Assembly (NCBI GenBank): GCA_964505725.1
Contig: CAZDJK010000047.1
Coordinates: forward strand, 52,358 to 116,357
DNA: 64,000 nucleotides
Source of the DNA: CAVRJC01 sp964505725
GTDB lineage: Bacteria > Actinomycetota > Acidimicrobiia > IMCC26256 > DASPTH01
Direction: 5' to 3'
The notes beneath the pieces were generated by a model. It saw only the letters and a list, made by a program, of their open reading frames with translations. It made no database searches and was not told the DNA's origin. Numbering within the stretch: position 1 is the first letter of the stretch; the number at the start of each line of letters is the position of its first letter. Of this stretch, positions 6,389-14,592 are shown in pieces. The translations under genes were made by a program, and so were the position numbers.

Positions 6389-8851
6389 GTGACCGACACC
6401 ACCACGGAGGGCGCGCCGAGCCCGGCGGTGACGCCGCCGAGGCAGCGCGACGGCATGGTGCAGCGGGGCGAATCGCGGTGGGCGCAGTGGCGGGCCGGAA
6501 GCTTCGGCCCCGCGTCGGAGACGCCTTACCGCAGGCGCACTAGTGACTGGGTTCGCCTCACGGTCGCGGTCGTGCTCGTCGCGCTCCTCATCGCCCACGA
6601 AGGCGACCTGACGCACACCGAGGAGAGCCTGTTCACCTTCTTCAACGGGTTGCCGGACGAGCTGCGGTCGTTCTTCAGCTTCCTCTACCGCTTCGGCGCG
6701 CTGTGGGCACTGGCCATCGTCGTGGTGGCGGCGCTGGTGGCCCGCCGGTGGCGACTCGCACGCGACCTCGCGATCGCGGGGGCGCTCGCGTGGTTCATCG
6801 CCCGGCTCATCGGGGCACTCGTGGTGTCGGAGGAGAGCCTGTCGAAGTCGCTCGACGTGGTCACGCGATTCGGCGACAACACGCCGGCGTTCCCGGTCGC
6901 ACGCCTCGCGGTCATCGTTGCGGTCGTGAGCGCGGCGTCGCCGTACCTCACGCGGCCCGTGCGCCGCTTCGGTCAGTTCCTGGTGCTGCTGCTCGCGCTG
7001 GCCGCGATGTACCTGGGCACCGGGCTGCCCGACGGCGTGTTCGCCGCGGTCGTGCTCGGCTGGGGGCTCGCCGCCGCGGTGCACCTCGCGTTCGGTTCGC
7101 CGGGTGGGCGCCCGACGCGCGCGCAGGTGGCGGCGGCGCTGTCTGAGTTGGGCGTGGACGCGCGCGACGTCGAGCTCGACGCCCGGCAGGAACGGGGCAC
7201 CTGGATGACCGCGCAGGACGACGACGGGCCGCTCGCGCTCCGCGTGCTCGGACGCGACGAGGCCGACGCGCAGTACCTCGCGAAGGCGTGGCGATTCGTC
7301 GCGTACAAGGACGGCGGCCCCACCGTGCACGTGACTCGGCTCGAAGACGTCGAGCACGAGGCGTACACGGTGTTGCTCGCGGCCCGCGCCGGGGCGCGCG
7401 TCCCGAGCGTCGTCGTCGCGGGCAAGGCGGGCCCGTCGACCGCGTTGTTGGCGGTGCGCCCGCTCGCCGGCGAGCTGCTGTCGACGGCGGACCCCGCGTC
7501 GGTGACCGACGCCCTCCTCGATGACCTGTGGCGACAGGCGGTGTGCCTGCGTGAGGCGCGCGTCGCCCACGGCCGGTTGCACGCCGGCCACATCGTGCTC
7601 ACGTCCGACGGCCCTGCCGTCGCCGACTTCGAGGACGCGACCGCGGCCGCGAACAGCGAGCGGACGTCCGCGGACGCGGCCGAGCTGCTGTTTAGCACCG
7701 CGTCGATCGTGGGCGAGGAGCGCGCCATCGCCGCTGTCATCCGCGCCGTCGGGCAGGAGGGCGTCGTCGCCGCACTGCCGGTGCTCCAGCCGGTCGCCCT
7801 CGGGCGCGAGCTGCGACCGCACCGACGCAAGGAGGCGAAGCAGTTCAAGGAGGACATCAACCACCTGCGCGAAACGGCGGCCGCCGCCGTCGGCGTGGAG
7901 ACCCCGCCGCTCCAGCAGCTCTACCGGATGAACACCACGAACCTGCTGATGGCGGTGGGCACGCTCATCGCGGTGTTCGCGCTGCTCAGCCAGGTCGGCA
8001 GCCCTCAGGAGTTCTGGAACACCATCAAGGACGCCGACTGGGTCTGGCTCGCGGTCGCGCTCGTCGTCTCCCTCCTCACCAACTTCGCGACCGCGATCGC
8101 GCTCATGGGCACGGTCCCGATCCCTTTGCCTCTGATCCGCACCGCGGAGCTCCAGCTGTCGATGTCGTTCTCCAACCTCGCGGTCCCCGCGATCGGCGGC
8201 ATGGCCGCGCAGATCCGATTCCTCCAGAAGCAGGGGACCGACCTCGCGTCGGCCGTCGCCTCCGGAGGGTTGCTCATGAACGCGGGCAACATCTTCATCC
8301 AGATCGTCATGTTCGTGATCGCGGTGCTGCTCTCGCCGACCGCGATCCACACCGGCGACATCCCCACTGACAAGGTCGTCGACCTCGTGCTCCTCGTCAT
8401 CGTGGTGGCCGTCATCGGAGTCGCGCTCGTGCTGGGCGTACCCAAGCTCCACGACCTCGTCGTGCCGCCGGTCAAGAGCGCAACCCACACGCTCGTGGAG
8501 GCGCTGCGATCTCCCAAGCGCGTCGTGCTGCTCCTCGGCGGGAACGCGATCAACGCGCTGATGTACGCGGGTGTGTACATGGCGTGCATCGTGGCGTTCG
8601 GAGGGCACATCAACTTCTGGACCCTGCTCGCGCTGAACATCCTCATCGGGACCATCGCGTCGCTCGTGCCGATCCCCGGCGGGGGCACCGCGGTGTCGTC
8701 GGTCGGGATGTCGGGTGCGCTGGCGGCCGTCGGCGTGCCCACCGAGATCGCGGTGGCCGCGGTGCTCGCCGACCAGCTGGTGACGAGCTTCATCCCGGCG
8801 GTGCCCGGGTGGTGGGCGACGAACAACCTGCTGGAGGAGGGCTACCTCTGA
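6389..8851 (+). CDS. Membrane protein with PAP2-like, pseudokinase and LPG-synthase-type flippase parts
   Basis: An 820-aa integral membrane protein starting at GTG 6389. Residues about 50-245 form a first block of hydrophobic helices resembling a PAP2-type membrane phosphatase. Residues about 255-480 look like an RIO/aminoglycoside-kinase fold. From about 514 to the end there are eight or so helices of the YbhN/MprF (lysylphosphatidylglycerol synthase transmembrane, UPF0104) family, including SNLAVPAIGGMAAQIRFLQ and PIPGGGTAVSSVGMSG. The kinase catalytic loop reads HGRLHAGHIVL at 394-404, with Arg where the catalytic Asp should be and His where Asn is expected. The metal-binding motif is DFED at 413-416. 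It is therefore probably a pseudokinase. A role in envelope lipid or polyprenol handling is inferred. Confidence 0.75.
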   Translation: MTDTTTEGAPSPAVTPPRQRDGMVQRGESRWAQWRAGSFGPASETPYRRRTSDWVRLTVAVVLVALLIAHEGDLTHTEESLFTFFNGLPDELRSFFSFLYRFGALWALAIVVVAALVARRWRLARDLAIAGALAWFIARLIGALVVSEESLSKSLDVVTRFGDNTPAFPVARLAVIVAVVSAASPYLTRPVRRFGQFLVLLLALAAMYLGTGLPDGVFAAVVLGWGLAAAVHLAFGSPGGRPTRAQVAAALSELGVDARDVELDARQERGTWMTAQDDDGPLALRVLGRDEADAQYLAKAWRFVAYKDGGPTVHVTRLEDVEHEAYTVLLAARAGARVPSVVVAGKAGPSTALLAVRPLAGELLSTADPASVTDALLDDLWRQAVCLREARVAHGRLHAGHIVLTSDGPAVADFEDATAAANSERTSADAAELLFSTASIVGEERAIAAVIRAVGQEGVVAALPVLQPVALGRELRPHRRKEAKQFKEDINHLRETAAAAVGVETPPLQQLYRMNTTNLLMAVGTLIAVFALLSQVGSPQEFWNTIKDADWVWLAVALVVSLLTNFATAIALMGTVPIPLPLIRTAELQLSMSFSNLAVPAIGGMAAQIRFLQKQGTDLASAVASGGLLMNAGNIFIQIVMFVIAVLLSPTAIHTGDIPTDKVVDLVLLVIVVAVIGVALVLGVPKLHDLVVPPVKSATHTLVEALRSPKRVVLLLGGNAINALMYAGVYMACIVAFGGHINFWTLLALNILIGTIASLVPIPGGGTAVSSVGMSGALAAVGVPTEIAVAAVLADQLVTSFIPAVPGWWATNNLLEEGYL

Positions 8852-8914
8852 CTCGGCGACGCCGGCGCTCAACCGTCGGGCCGTCGAGGCCGAGCCGTCG
8901 GACCGATCGCGGCG

Positions 8915-10117
8915 CTATGCGCCGTGGGCCTGGGCGTACGCGACCATCTGGTTGTAGACGCCGATGACCTTGCCGGCGTAGTTCGGGTCGGTGGCCCAGT
9001 TGCCGTGCCCCATGTCGCTCCACGTGGGCGCCCAACCCCGGGCGTAGAAGGTGTCGAACTGGTGCGCGGCGGTCGCGGGGTCGGGGCTCCACCAGGAGGG
9101 CGACGGCGGGTGCGCGAGGCGCGACGCGCTCGACGTGGGATCGGCGTAGTCCTCCAGGAGCTGGATCTGGGCGCGCACGCCGTCTCGCGGAGTCGGGAAG
9201 CTCGTTCCCCGCGTGCACGTGTCGCACCAGCCCATGCCGGCATAGTTGTTGTTGGGCGCCGACGAGAAGCCGCCGGTCTCCACGATCGCCTGCGCGAACG
9301 CGAAGTCGCCGCGCACGTGCTCGTCGGCGCCTTCTTGGAGGAAGATCTGCGCGAGGTCGCCGATGCTGATCCCGTCGAGGTGCGCGGTGTAGTCCTTCGA
9401 CTGCCACCACGAGGTCATCTCCGCGGCGGTGAGGAAGTTCGGTCCCATCACCGGCTGTCCTTGCGCGTGCAGAGCACCGATCACGCGCGCGCGAGCCAGC
9501 GCGGCGTTCGCGTCGGCGACGCGCTGGTTCATCACTGCCTGCTCCTGCTCGAGCTGGACCGCGAGCTGGGCCAGCGACGCCTGGCGCTGTTGGAGCGCCT
9601 TCTGGTCGTCGGCCAGCGAACCGCGTGCCGATTCGAGCGCGTCGCTGGTGTCCCGGAGCTTCTGGAGGGTCACGCGGTCACTGCGCGCGGCGGCGTCGCC
9701 GAGCTCCTTGCGCCGCACGGCCTCGACCGCGGTGGTCGCGAACACGTCGCTCACCGCCAGGCCGTCGCCGTGCGCGATGTACAGCGCCACTGCGCGGCCG
9801 CTGGCCTTCGCCCGCAGGTCGGCGCGCTGCGCCGCCAACGCGTCGACCTGCCGCGTGAGCTCGTCGATCTGCGCCTGGTCGTTCGCGATCGCGGTGTTCA
9901 CCTGGGCCTGCTGCTCGGTGAGCTGCTCCACCCTCGCGGCCGCGGCGTGGGCGTCGGACTGCGCCTGCTCCAGCGCCGCCCGTGCCGCGACGACCGCGGG
10001 GTCGGAGTCGATGAGATCCTGCGACTGTGCGCCGGCCGACTGCAGGGTGACCCCGAGCACCGAGACGAGCGTCAGGGCGCCGGCGACCACCCCGACGGTG
10101 ACCTGCCGGGCACGCAC
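8915..10117 (-). CDS. Secreted peptidoglycan hydrolase (coiled coil + glucosaminidase domain)
   Basis: A 400-aa exported protein. Residues 1-30 form a signal peptide (basic start, hydrophobic core, cleavage near SAGAQS). About 40-225 is a long Ala/Gln-rich coiled coil like those of NlpC/P60 and EnvC-type hydrolases. About 255-395 is a glucosaminidase (LytG/FlgJ-like) domain with QAIVETGGFS carrying the catalytic Glu, then NNNYAGMGW and the WATDPNYAGKVIGVYN ending. It should cut N-acetylglucosaminyl bonds in cell-wall glycan. Coiled coils in such enzymes often hold the domain inactive or bind an FtsEX-type activator; no such partner is nearby. Confidence 0.82.
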   Translation of the reverse strand: MRARQVTVGVVAGALTLVSVLGVTLQSAGAQSQDLIDSDPAVVAARAALEQAQSDAHAAAARVEQLTEQQAQVNTAIANDQAQIDELTRQVDALAAQRADLRAKASGRAVALYIAHGDGLAVSDVFATTAVEAVRRKELGDAAARSDRVTLQKLRDTSDALESARGSLADDQKALQQRQASLAQLAVQLEQEQAVMNQRVADANAALARARVIGALHAQGQPVMGPNFLTAAEMTSWWQSKDYTAHLDGISIGDLAQIFLQEGADEHVRGDFAFAQAIVETGGFSSAPNNNYAGMGWCDTCTRGTSFPTPRDGVRAQIQLLEDYADPTSSASRLAHPPSPSWWSPDPATAAHQFDTFYARGWAPTWSDMGHGNWATDPNYAGKVIGVYNQMVAYAQAHGA

Positions 10118-10209
10118 CTCGGGCAGCCTAGAAACACTCCAGTCACACGAGCAACACGAGGCCGCGGCGCCGACCCGCGCCTGCGTCCGCGCCGGCGGCG
10201 CGCGACCCG

Positions 10210-10617
10210 CTACCGGCTCGGGCTGGGGGGCAGGCGCTCGGCCATGGCCGCGTCGATGCGGTCCTTCAGCACCGGGATCTGGTCCACCAGGAGCGCGAAA
10301 TCGGCCCCGAACATGGCGAACACCGTCATCTCGGACGTCGCGGTGACCGTGGCGGTGCGGCGGAAGGTGCGGAAGATCGCAGCCTCGCCGAAGAAGTCGC
10401 CGGGCCCGAACTGGGCGATGACCGAGCCGTCGTGCAGCACGTCGGCGGTGCCCGACTCGATCACGAAGAAGAAGTAGCCCGCACCGTGCTCGGTCGCCAG
10501 GTGGCGGCCCGACTCCACGGTGCGCTCCTCCAGCTTCGCCGCGACGGCCTGCTGCTCGTCGTCGGAGAGGTCGGCGAAGAGCGGGATGTTGCTGATGCGC
10601 GACACGTCCACAGCCAT
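10210..10617 (-). CDS. Cyclic nucleotide-binding (CRP-like) domain protein
   Basis: A 135-aa protein that is essentially one cNMP-binding beta roll: LFADLSDDEQQAVAAKLE, GYFFFVIESGTADVLHDG, and the phosphate-binding-cassette region FGPGDFFGEAAIF with a following FRRTATVTA. No DNA-binding helix-turn-helix follows, so it is a stand-alone sensor and not a CRP transcription factor. An alternative GTG start 3 codons upstream (10626) is possible. Partner unknown; divergent from the DUF427 gene. Confidence 0.82.
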   Translation of the reverse strand: MAVDVSRISNIPLFADLSDDEQQAVAAKLEERTVESGRHLATEHGAGYFFFVIESGTADVLHDGSVIAQFGPGDFFGEAAIFRTFRRTATVTATSEMTVFAMFGADFALLVDQIPVLKDRIDAAMAERLPPSPSR

Positions 10618-10710
10618 GGGCGGCACGATACGGGGACCGACGGACGGCCGTCCAAGCCGTTCACCAACTGTTTACGCTCCCGTCCCGGGCCGGCGCGGGC
10701 CCGCCGACGC

Positions 10711-10716
10711 TACGGT
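10711..10716 (+). promoter_or_regulatory. Leaderless -10 box (TACGGT)
   Basis: TACGGT ends 7 nt before ATG 10724 with no Shine-Dalgarno between, so transcription is predicted to start at the start codon. Confidence 0.5.
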
Positions 10717-10723
10717 GGCGGTG

Positions 10724-11095
10724 ATGAGCTCCGCATCGGCACCGCAGTCGCACGCCCACCGCATCACGGTCACCGAGCCCGAGATCCGGGTGCGGGTCTC
10801 CGTCGACGGCACCGTCGTCGCGGAGTCGAGCCGGGTCCGCCTGCTGCAGGAGGGAACGCTCCCGCCGCGCTACTACCTCCCGCCGGAGGACGTGCGCACC
10901 GAGCTGCTCGTCGGCACCGATCACGCGACCACGTGCCCGTTCAAGGGCCAGGCGTCGTATTGGACGCTCGAGCTCGGCGACGCCCGGCACGAGAACCTGG
11001 TGTGGTCCTACGAGCAACCGATCCCGGAGATGGCCGACATCGCGGGGTTGCTCTGCTTCTACAACGAGCGGGTCGAGCTCGACGTCGACGGCTGA
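10724..11095 (+). CDS. DUF427 domain protein
   Basis: A 123-aa protein of the DUF427 family: VVAESSRVRLLQEG, YYLPPEDVR, then TTCPFKGQASYWTL and FYNERVELDVDG. DUF427 proteins are small beta-rich proteins common in actinobacteria and fungi, without an established reaction. It is followed by the flavodoxin-like gene and mct/meh on the same strand, and the four may be one transcription unit with an internal start at mct. Confidence 0.85.
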   Translation: MSSASAPQSHAHRITVTEPEIRVRVSVDGTVVAESSRVRLLQEGTLPPRYYLPPEDVRTELLVGTDHATTCPFKGQASYWTLELGDARHENLVWSYEQPIPEMADIAGLLCFYNERVELDVDG

Positions 11096-11122
11096 GCCCG
11101 GCCCCCGGCGGTCGCGCGGCTG

Positions 11123-11575
11123 ATGGCGGTTCTGCTCTTCGTGCACCACACGACGTCGCCGTCGCTCCACGCGATGTTCGACGCCGCGCTCTCGGGGGCG
11201 GCCGACGCGCGGATCGAGGGGGTCGAGGTCGTCACCCGGCCCGCGCTCACCGCCGCGGCGTCCGAGGTGCTGGCGGCCGACGGCTACCTGCTCGGGACGC
11301 CGGCGAACCTCGGGTACGTCTCGGGCGCGCTGAAGCACTTCTTCGACCAGATCTACTACCCGTGCCTCACGACGACGGTCGGTCGACCGTACGGGCTCTA
11401 CGTGCACGGCAACAGCGACACCGCGGGTGCGGTGCGCGCGGTGACGACGATCACCACCGGGCTGCAGTGGAAACCGGCACAGGCTCCGGTCGAGGTGGTC
11501 GGGGAGCCCGGTCGCGTCGCGCTCGACGCGTGCTGGGAGCTGGGAGCGAGCCTGGCGGCAACCCTCGCGATGTGA
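11123..11575 (+). CDS. Flavodoxin-like / NADPH-dependent FMN reductase fold protein
   Basis: A 150-aa single-domain protein. It begins with the strand MAVLLFVHHTTSPS, which provides the FMN-phosphate loop, continues with DGYLLGTPANLGYVSGALKHFFDQ (the characteristic GTP-x-N-x-G segment of the flavodoxin/WrbA fold), and YGLYVHGNSDTAGAV. It may reduce quinones or carry electrons. The partner is unknown. It lies between DUF427 and mct; a role supporting the mct/meh pathway is only a guess. Confidence 0.7.
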   Translation: MAVLLFVHHTTSPSLHAMFDAALSGAADARIEGVEVVTRPALTAAASEVLAADGYLLGTPANLGYVSGALKHFFDQIYYPCLTTTVGRPYGLYVHGNSDTAGAVRAVTTITTGLQWKPAQAPVEVVGEPGRVALDACWELGASLAATLAM

Positions 11576-11588
11576 TCACGAGGTCGGT

Positions 11589-11594
11589 TAGCGT
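11589..11594 (+). promoter_or_regulatory. Leaderless -10 box for mct (TAGCGT)
   Basis: TAGCGT ends 7 nt before GTG 11602 and no ribosome-binding site is present. It therefore looks as though mct-meh has its own leaderless promoter. Confidence 0.5.
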
Positions 11595-11601
11595 GCGGCG
11601 C

Positions 11602-12822
11602 GTGGCACCGCTGTCGGGTCTGCGGGTCGTCGAGGGCTCGGCCTTCGTGGCCGCCCCGCTCGGCGGGCTCACCCTGGCGCAGCTCGGCGCCGACGTCATC
11701 CGCTTCGATCGCATCGGCGGGGGGATCGACTACCGACGCTGGCCGGTCGTCGGCGACGACGTGAGCCTCTACTGGGCCGGGCTGAACAAGGGGAAGCGCT
11801 CGATCGCCCTCGACCTGTCGCGGCCGGAGGGTCGCGAGCTCGCGGTCGCGCTCGTCACCGCACCCGGCGACGACGCGGGGGTATTCCTCTCGAACTTCCC
11901 GGAGCGGGGTTGGCTCGCCGACAGCAGCCTGCGCGAGCGCCGCCGCGACCTCGTGTACGTGAACATCGTCGGCAACCCCGACGAGACCACCGCCGTCGAC
12001 TACACGGTGAACGCGGCTTCGGGCATCGCGTACGCGACCGGTCCGGAGGGCTCACCCGACCCGCTCAACAACGCCGTCCCGGCGTGGGACATCGCGACCG
12101 GCCTCAACGCGGTGATCGCGATCCTCGCTGCCGAGCGTGCCCGGCGCGCCACCGGCGAGGGACAGCTGGTGAAGATCTCACTCGCCGACGTCGCGTTCAC
12201 GCTGGTGGCGAATCTCGGCTTCCTGGGCCAGGCCCAGGCCGCGCGCGAGAACCGGCCTGCGCTCGGCAACGACGTGTACGGCGCGTTCGGGCGCGACTTC
12301 GCGACGCGCGACGGGCGTCGGGTGATGGTCGCCGCGATCAGCCTCGACCAGTGGCGAGCGCTGATCGGCGCAACCGGCACTGTCGACGGAGTCGCTGCGC
12401 TCGAGCGCGACCGCGGTGCCGACCTCGGGCGCGAGGGCGAGCGCTACCGGCACCGCGAGGAGATCGCCGCCCTGCTCGCGCCCTGGTTCGCGGCCCGGAC
12501 GCTCGACGAGGCGCGCCCGGTGCTCGACGAGCACGGCGTCTGCTGGGGGCCGTACCAGACGTTCACCCAGCTGCTCGACGACGACTGGCGCGCCTCCGCC
12601 AAGAACCCCGTGTTCGCGAGCGTCGAGCATCCCGGGATCGGGCCGCTGCTGACACCGGCGTCGCCGATCCGCACCCCGACCGACCCGCCGGTTGCTCCGG
12701 CGGCGGCGCCGCGGCTCGGCGAGCACAGCGACGAGGTGCTCGCCGGCGTGCTCGGACTGTCGGACGCCGAGATCGGCGCGCTCCACGACGAAGGCATCGT
12801 CGCGGGACCGGCGCCGCGGTGA
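11602..12822 (+). CDS. mct: Mesaconyl-CoA C1-C4 CoA transferase (2-methylfumaryl-CoA isomerase)
   Basis: A 406-aa class III CoA-transferase that moves CoA within mesaconate from the C1 to the C4 carboxyl, a step of the second cycle of the 3-hydroxypropionate bi-cycle. As I recall the Chloroflexus aurantiacus enzyme (about 409 aa), the match is close along the whole length: LRVVEGSAFVAAPLGG, GADVIRFDRIGGG, WAGLNKGKRSIALD, VPAWDIATG, YGAFGRDF, APRLGEHSDEVLAGVLGLS, LHDEGIVAGP. The catalytic Asp is residue 163 in VPAWDIATG. Its stop overlaps the GTG of the next gene, the predicted next enzyme of the pathway. The GTG at 11602 is preceded by a leaderless-type -10 box. Confidence 0.85.
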   Translation: MAPLSGLRVVEGSAFVAAPLGGLTLAQLGADVIRFDRIGGGIDYRRWPVVGDDVSLYWAGLNKGKRSIALDLSRPEGRELAVALVTAPGDDAGVFLSNFPERGWLADSSLRERRRDLVYVNIVGNPDETTAVDYTVNAASGIAYATGPEGSPDPLNNAVPAWDIATGLNAVIAILAAERARRATGEGQLVKISLADVAFTLVANLGFLGQAQAARENRPALGNDVYGAFGRDFATRDGRRVMVAAISLDQWRALIGATGTVDGVAALERDRGADLGREGERYRHREEIAALLAPWFAARTLDEARPVLDEHGVCWGPYQTFTQLLDDDWRASAKNPVFASVEHPGIGPLLTPASPIRTPTDPPVAPAAAPRLGEHSDEVLAGVLGLSDAEIGALHDEGIVAGPAPR

Positions 12823-13652
12823 GCGAGCCGGCGCCGCGACTCGAGGACCTCGGCTTCGAGCCGTTGACGCGTTCTGACATCGTGGCCGAGCCCGCCCGCC
12901 GGCTCGCCGCGTGCCTCGACGCCGACCCCGGCGTGCTCGACGACGGGACGCTACCCATGCTCTGGCACTGGGCGTACTTCCTGCCGAGCGAACCGACCGC
13001 CGCGCTCGGGTCCGACGGGCACGGCGAGCGCCGCCCCGAGATGGACGCGTTCCCGCGCCGCATGTTCGGCTCCGGGCGGGTGAGGGTGGTGGAGCCCCTG
13101 CGCCTCGGCGAGCCCGCCGAGCGCGCGAGCGAGCTGCGCTCGGCCGCCCGCAAGGAGGGCTCGACGGGGACGTTCTGGGTCGCCACCGTCGCCCAGTCCG
13201 TGACCCAGGGCGGCCGGCTCCGCGTCGAGGAGGAGCGCGACTACCTCCTCCGCGCGCCGGCGGCGGTCCCGCGCCCGGGTCCCGCGCGACGCGACCGCCC
13301 GGACGCGTCCTGGGTCGAGGAGATCACGCCCGATCCCGCGCTGCTCTTCCGCTTCTCGGCCGTCACCTTCAACACTCACCGGATCCACTACGACCGGCCG
13401 TACGCGATCGAGGTCGAGGGGTACCCCGATCTGGTGGTGCAGGGACCGCTCACCGCCATCCTCCTCGCCGAGATGGCGCGGCGGCGCGGCGCGCGCGACC
13501 TGCACAGCATCGCATTCCGGGCGCAGGCCCCGCTGTTCGTCGGACGGCGGATCTGGTTGACCGGGTCGCCCACCGCGTCGGGCGTGACGATGGCGGCGGT
13601 GCGCGACGACCACGCGATCGCGATGACGTTCGACGGCGAGCTTCCGGCGTGA
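12819..13652 (+). CDS. meh: Mesaconyl-C4-CoA hydratase (3-methylfumaryl-CoA hydratase), HTD2/MaoC-like
   Basis: A 277-aa double-hotdog protein. The N-terminal domain has the FAS1-like dehydratase pattern (LWHWAYFLPS, RRMFGSGRVRVVEPLRLGE). The C-terminal one has RFSAVTFNTHRIHYDRPYA followed by EGYPDLVVQGPLTAILLAE, the His-containing hydratase-2 motif region. Proteins of this type include Meh, which hydrates mesaconyl-C4-CoA to (S)-citramalyl-CoA. The assignment rests partly on the 4-nt GTGA overlap with mct, so the enzymes should be made together. If the pathway is absent, it could act on another branched unsaturated CoA ester. Confidence 0.75.
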   Translation: MSEPAPRLEDLGFEPLTRSDIVAEPARRLAACLDADPGVLDDGTLPMLWHWAYFLPSEPTAALGSDGHGERRPEMDAFPRRMFGSGRVRVVEPLRLGEPAERASELRSAARKEGSTGTFWVATVAQSVTQGGRLRVEEERDYLLRAPAAVPRPGPARRDRPDASWVEEITPDPALLFRFSAVTFNTHRIHYDRPYAIEVEGYPDLVVQGPLTAILLAEMARRRGARDLHSIAFRAQAPLFVGRRIWLTGSPTASGVTMAAVRDDHAIAMTFDGELPA

Positions 13653-13806
13653 CGCCGTGCGGGCACGGGTGCAGGCCAACCTCGACGCCGGGGCCGACCA
13701 CGTAGTGGTCCGGGCACTCGCCGATCGCGGGGTTGCGCCCCTCGGGCCGTGGCCGAGGTTCGCGGAGGTATTTCCGGTCAAGGGGGCGCGTCTGCGGGCC
13801 GATTGA
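13651..13806 (+). pseudogene. C-terminal remnant of an LLM-class F420 oxidoreductase
   Basis: Reading from 13651 to the TGA at 13804-13806 gives about 51 residues with RVQANLDAGADHVVVRALAD and APLGPWPRFAEVFP. This closely resembles the C-terminal helix-strand-helix of LLM oxidoreductases. No upstream part of such a gene exists, because meh occupies the preceding DNA. It is best read as the tail of a gene whose front was lost when the neighbouring sequence was joined. A free small ORF from GTG 13663 is less likely. Confidence 0.55.
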
Positions 13807-13838
13807 GCGCAGGGCGAGTCAGGGAGGCTCCGGAACGC

Positions 13839-14549
13839 ATGCGCCGTCTGCTGGGTCACAGGTTGCTGGTCGGAACCGCCTTGGCGGTCGCCGTCGCCGG
13901 CGCGTCGGTCACGCTGGTCGTGTTCAACCGCGACGGCTCGCCCGGCTCGGACTCCAGCGCTTCGGCCGCCGGCGCCTCGGCCGCCGGCAGCACCTCGACG
14001 TCCACGACCTCGAGCACGACCACGTCGACGACCTCGACGACGACGTCGACCACCACGACCGTGCCGGCACCGGCGGCGGCCCCCGCGCCCGTGCCCGCGC
14101 CCGTCCCGGCCCCTACACCCGCGGCCGCTCCGCCCCCTGCGCCCGCGCCCGCCCCGCCGCCGCCCCCGCCGGCACCGCTGTGCTCCGGAGGCGGAGGCGG
14201 CGTCGCCGGCGGGGTCCTCGCCGCCATGAACGCCGACCGGGGCGGCGGCCTGTGCTGGAACAACCAGCTCGCCGGCTTCGCGCAGGGGTGGGCGCAGACC
14301 ATGGCGGCGAACCAGTCGCTCACCCACCAGAACCTCAACGGACTGATCGGCTCCACCCCCTTCCACGCCATGGGGGAGAATATCCTCGTGGGCCCCGCCG
14401 GGATGTCGGTGGCGCAGATGGAGAACGCGTGGATGAACTCGTCACCGCACCGCGCCAACATCCTGAACGGCGCGTTCCACGCGGCGGGCGTGGGAGTGGC
14501 GTACGACTCCCAGGGCCAGGTGTGGGTCTGCGTCGACTTCGGCGGCTAG
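13839..14549 (+). CDS. Secreted or membrane-anchored CAP (SCP/PR-1) domain protein
   Basis: A 236-aa protein. About residues 8-28 are hydrophobic (signal peptide or anchor). Residues about 45-75 are a Ser/Thr linker and 76-115 a Pro/Ala linker. The rest is a CAP domain: VLAAMNADRGGGLCWNNQLAGFAQGWAQ, HQNLNG, FHAMGENILVG, and SPHRANILNGAFHAAGVGVA. His and Glu of the CAP cavity (HAMGEN) are present. The role of bacterial CAP proteins in the envelope is poorly known. The ATG start follows GGGAGG at 13822-13827; a GTG further upstream would precede the signal sequence and is unlikely. Confidence 0.82.
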   Translation: MRRLLGHRLLVGTALAVAVAGASVTLVVFNRDGSPGSDSSASAAGASAAGSTSTSTTSSTTTSTTSTTTSTTTTVPAPAAAPAPVPAPVPAPTPAAAPPPAPAPAPPPPPPAPLCSGGGGGVAGGVLAAMNADRGGGLCWNNQLAGFAQGWAQTMAANQSLTHQNLNGLIGSTPFHAMGENILVGPAGMSVAQMENAWMNSSPHRANILNGAFHAAGVGVAYDSQGQVWVCVDFGG

Positions 14550-14592
14550 ACCGTCGGTCCGGACCGCTCGTGCGCGTGGGAGGAATGTGAGG

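Noticed and set aside
11123..11575. NAD(P)H:quinone oxidoreductase (WrbA) by name
   Set aside because: The flavodoxin fold is visible but the WrbA-specific insert and length are missing; only the fold is claimed.
13966..14170. Tandem repeat or microsatellite in the CAP gene
   Set aside because: It encodes the Ser/Thr and Pro/Ala linker; low-complexity coding sequence explains it.
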